A stretch of 6,784 bases of DNA, taken from an uncultured Chloroflexota bacterium. GTDB lineage: Bacteria; Chloroflexota; Anaerolineae; Aggregatilineales; Phototrophicaceae. Below are positions 6,603-6,784 of this stretch, one piece after another; positions within the stretch are counted from its first letter, which is position 1, and every line of letters starts with the position of its first letter. The notes below the pieces were generated by a model that saw nothing but the letters and a program-made list of their open reading frames with translations, did no database searches and was not told the origin of the DNA. Location: contig CALDGT010000438.1 in assembly GCA_937942935.1 (NCBI GenBank), positions 1 to 6,784 of the forward strand, written 5' to 3'. Position numbers and translations under genes: made by a program.

Positions 6603-6784
6603 ATTCAGGCGGATTCGCTGGCACAGGCTCAGTTAGCCAGTGCAAAGGCGCAACAAAATGCGAGTGCGAATGTAAATTGGGCAACAAATCAGACAATGCA
6701 GGCAAATGCGTATCAACGAGCATACAATAGCGTTAGCCAAAGTTTTGCTAATCAAGAATTTTGGGCTGGGTATATAACTTGGAA
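6522..6784 (+). CDS. Orphan alternative tip cassette: headless copy of the TM/coiled-coil module (partial)
   Basis: An ATG at 6522, six bases after the immunity stop (the TGA at 6513-6515 is also in this frame), opens a reading frame of 87 complete codons that runs off the window. It begins MLALLGLTIAGAGIMK and aligns without a gap to residues 653-739 of the upstream surface protein: 25 of 27 residues identical at first, then 21 of 60. Conserved landmarks include MKSESAI, a Trp, a Met six residues later, and (Y/F)WA(A/G)Y 27 residues beyond the Trp. It lacks signal peptide, Ig repeats and stalk, and no Shine-Dalgarno sequence precedes the ATG. G+C returns to about 50% exactly here. It is best read as a silent spare tip, or a remnant of an older tip displaced downstream, with a different toxin expected beyond the edge. 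Expression by translational coupling from the immunity gene cannot be excluded. Confidence 0.7.
   Translation, partial: MLALLGLTIAGAGIMKSESAISKQKEQIQADSLAQAQLASAKAQQNASANVNWATNQTMQANAYQRAYNSVSQSFANQEFWAGYITW

Noticed and set aside
4675..6784. Insertion sequence or integron-type cassette explaining the repeated junction
   Set aside because: No transposase, integrase, terminal inverted repeats or attC-like site is visible; the repeat is coding and in the same frame in both copies, which fits homologous tip exchange better.

Overview
The window looks like accessory chromosome from a Chloroflexota bacterium (Anaerolineae/Caldilineae-like). The lineage is inferred from protein style, not from a marker gene. 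The clues are a membrane Ser/Thr kinase with a long extracellular Thr/Pro linker of the TPTATxTPT type, an SH3b domain behind that linker, and a large secreted protein built of Ig-like 'GENGW…DxTSGL…Y.v.A.D.ag' repeats. Background G+C is just under 50%.

Layout. Positions 1-133 hold the start of a minus-strand gene for an exported protein, cut by the window edge. Positions 134-295 are a divergent intergenic region with candidate promoters in both directions. Positions 296-2665 encode a 789-residue transmembrane kinase. A 59-base gap with hairpins follows. Positions 2725-5901 encode a 1058-residue protein: weak signal peptide, cysteine-containing N-terminal region, four Ig-like repeats, Pro/Asn-rich stalk, transmembrane segment, charged coiled-coil, second transmembrane segment, and a C-terminal domain with an arrangement like ADP-ribosyltransferase (ART) toxins (YFRGTTEG, then STSTS, then YEFEV). 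Positions 5904-6515, two bases after its stop, encode a 203-residue AT-rich protein made of two copies of one domain, a candidate immunity protein. From 6522 to the window end there is a second copy of the transmembrane plus coiled-coil module of the large protein. It lies directly after the immunity stop, has no N-terminal part and no visible ribosome binding site, and is still open at the edge.

Interpretation. The last four elements have the layout of a polymorphic toxin locus: a long surface/stalk protein with a variable toxic tip, a tightly linked small gene, then an orphan tip cassette that begins with the sequence shared at the junction. The two junction copies match at 74 of 81 bases and then diverge while staying gapless for 87 codons. 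Base composition follows the same boundaries: about 48-49% G+C in the stalk and junctions, about 38% in the toxin tip and about 33% in the immunity gene (hand counts on sampled lines). No known delivery element (Rhs/YD repeats, VgrG/PAAR, LXG/WXG, filamentous haemagglutinin repeats) is visible, so the Ig-repeat plus two-TM carrier may be a little-described delivery architecture. A functional link to the kinase is possible only by proximity.
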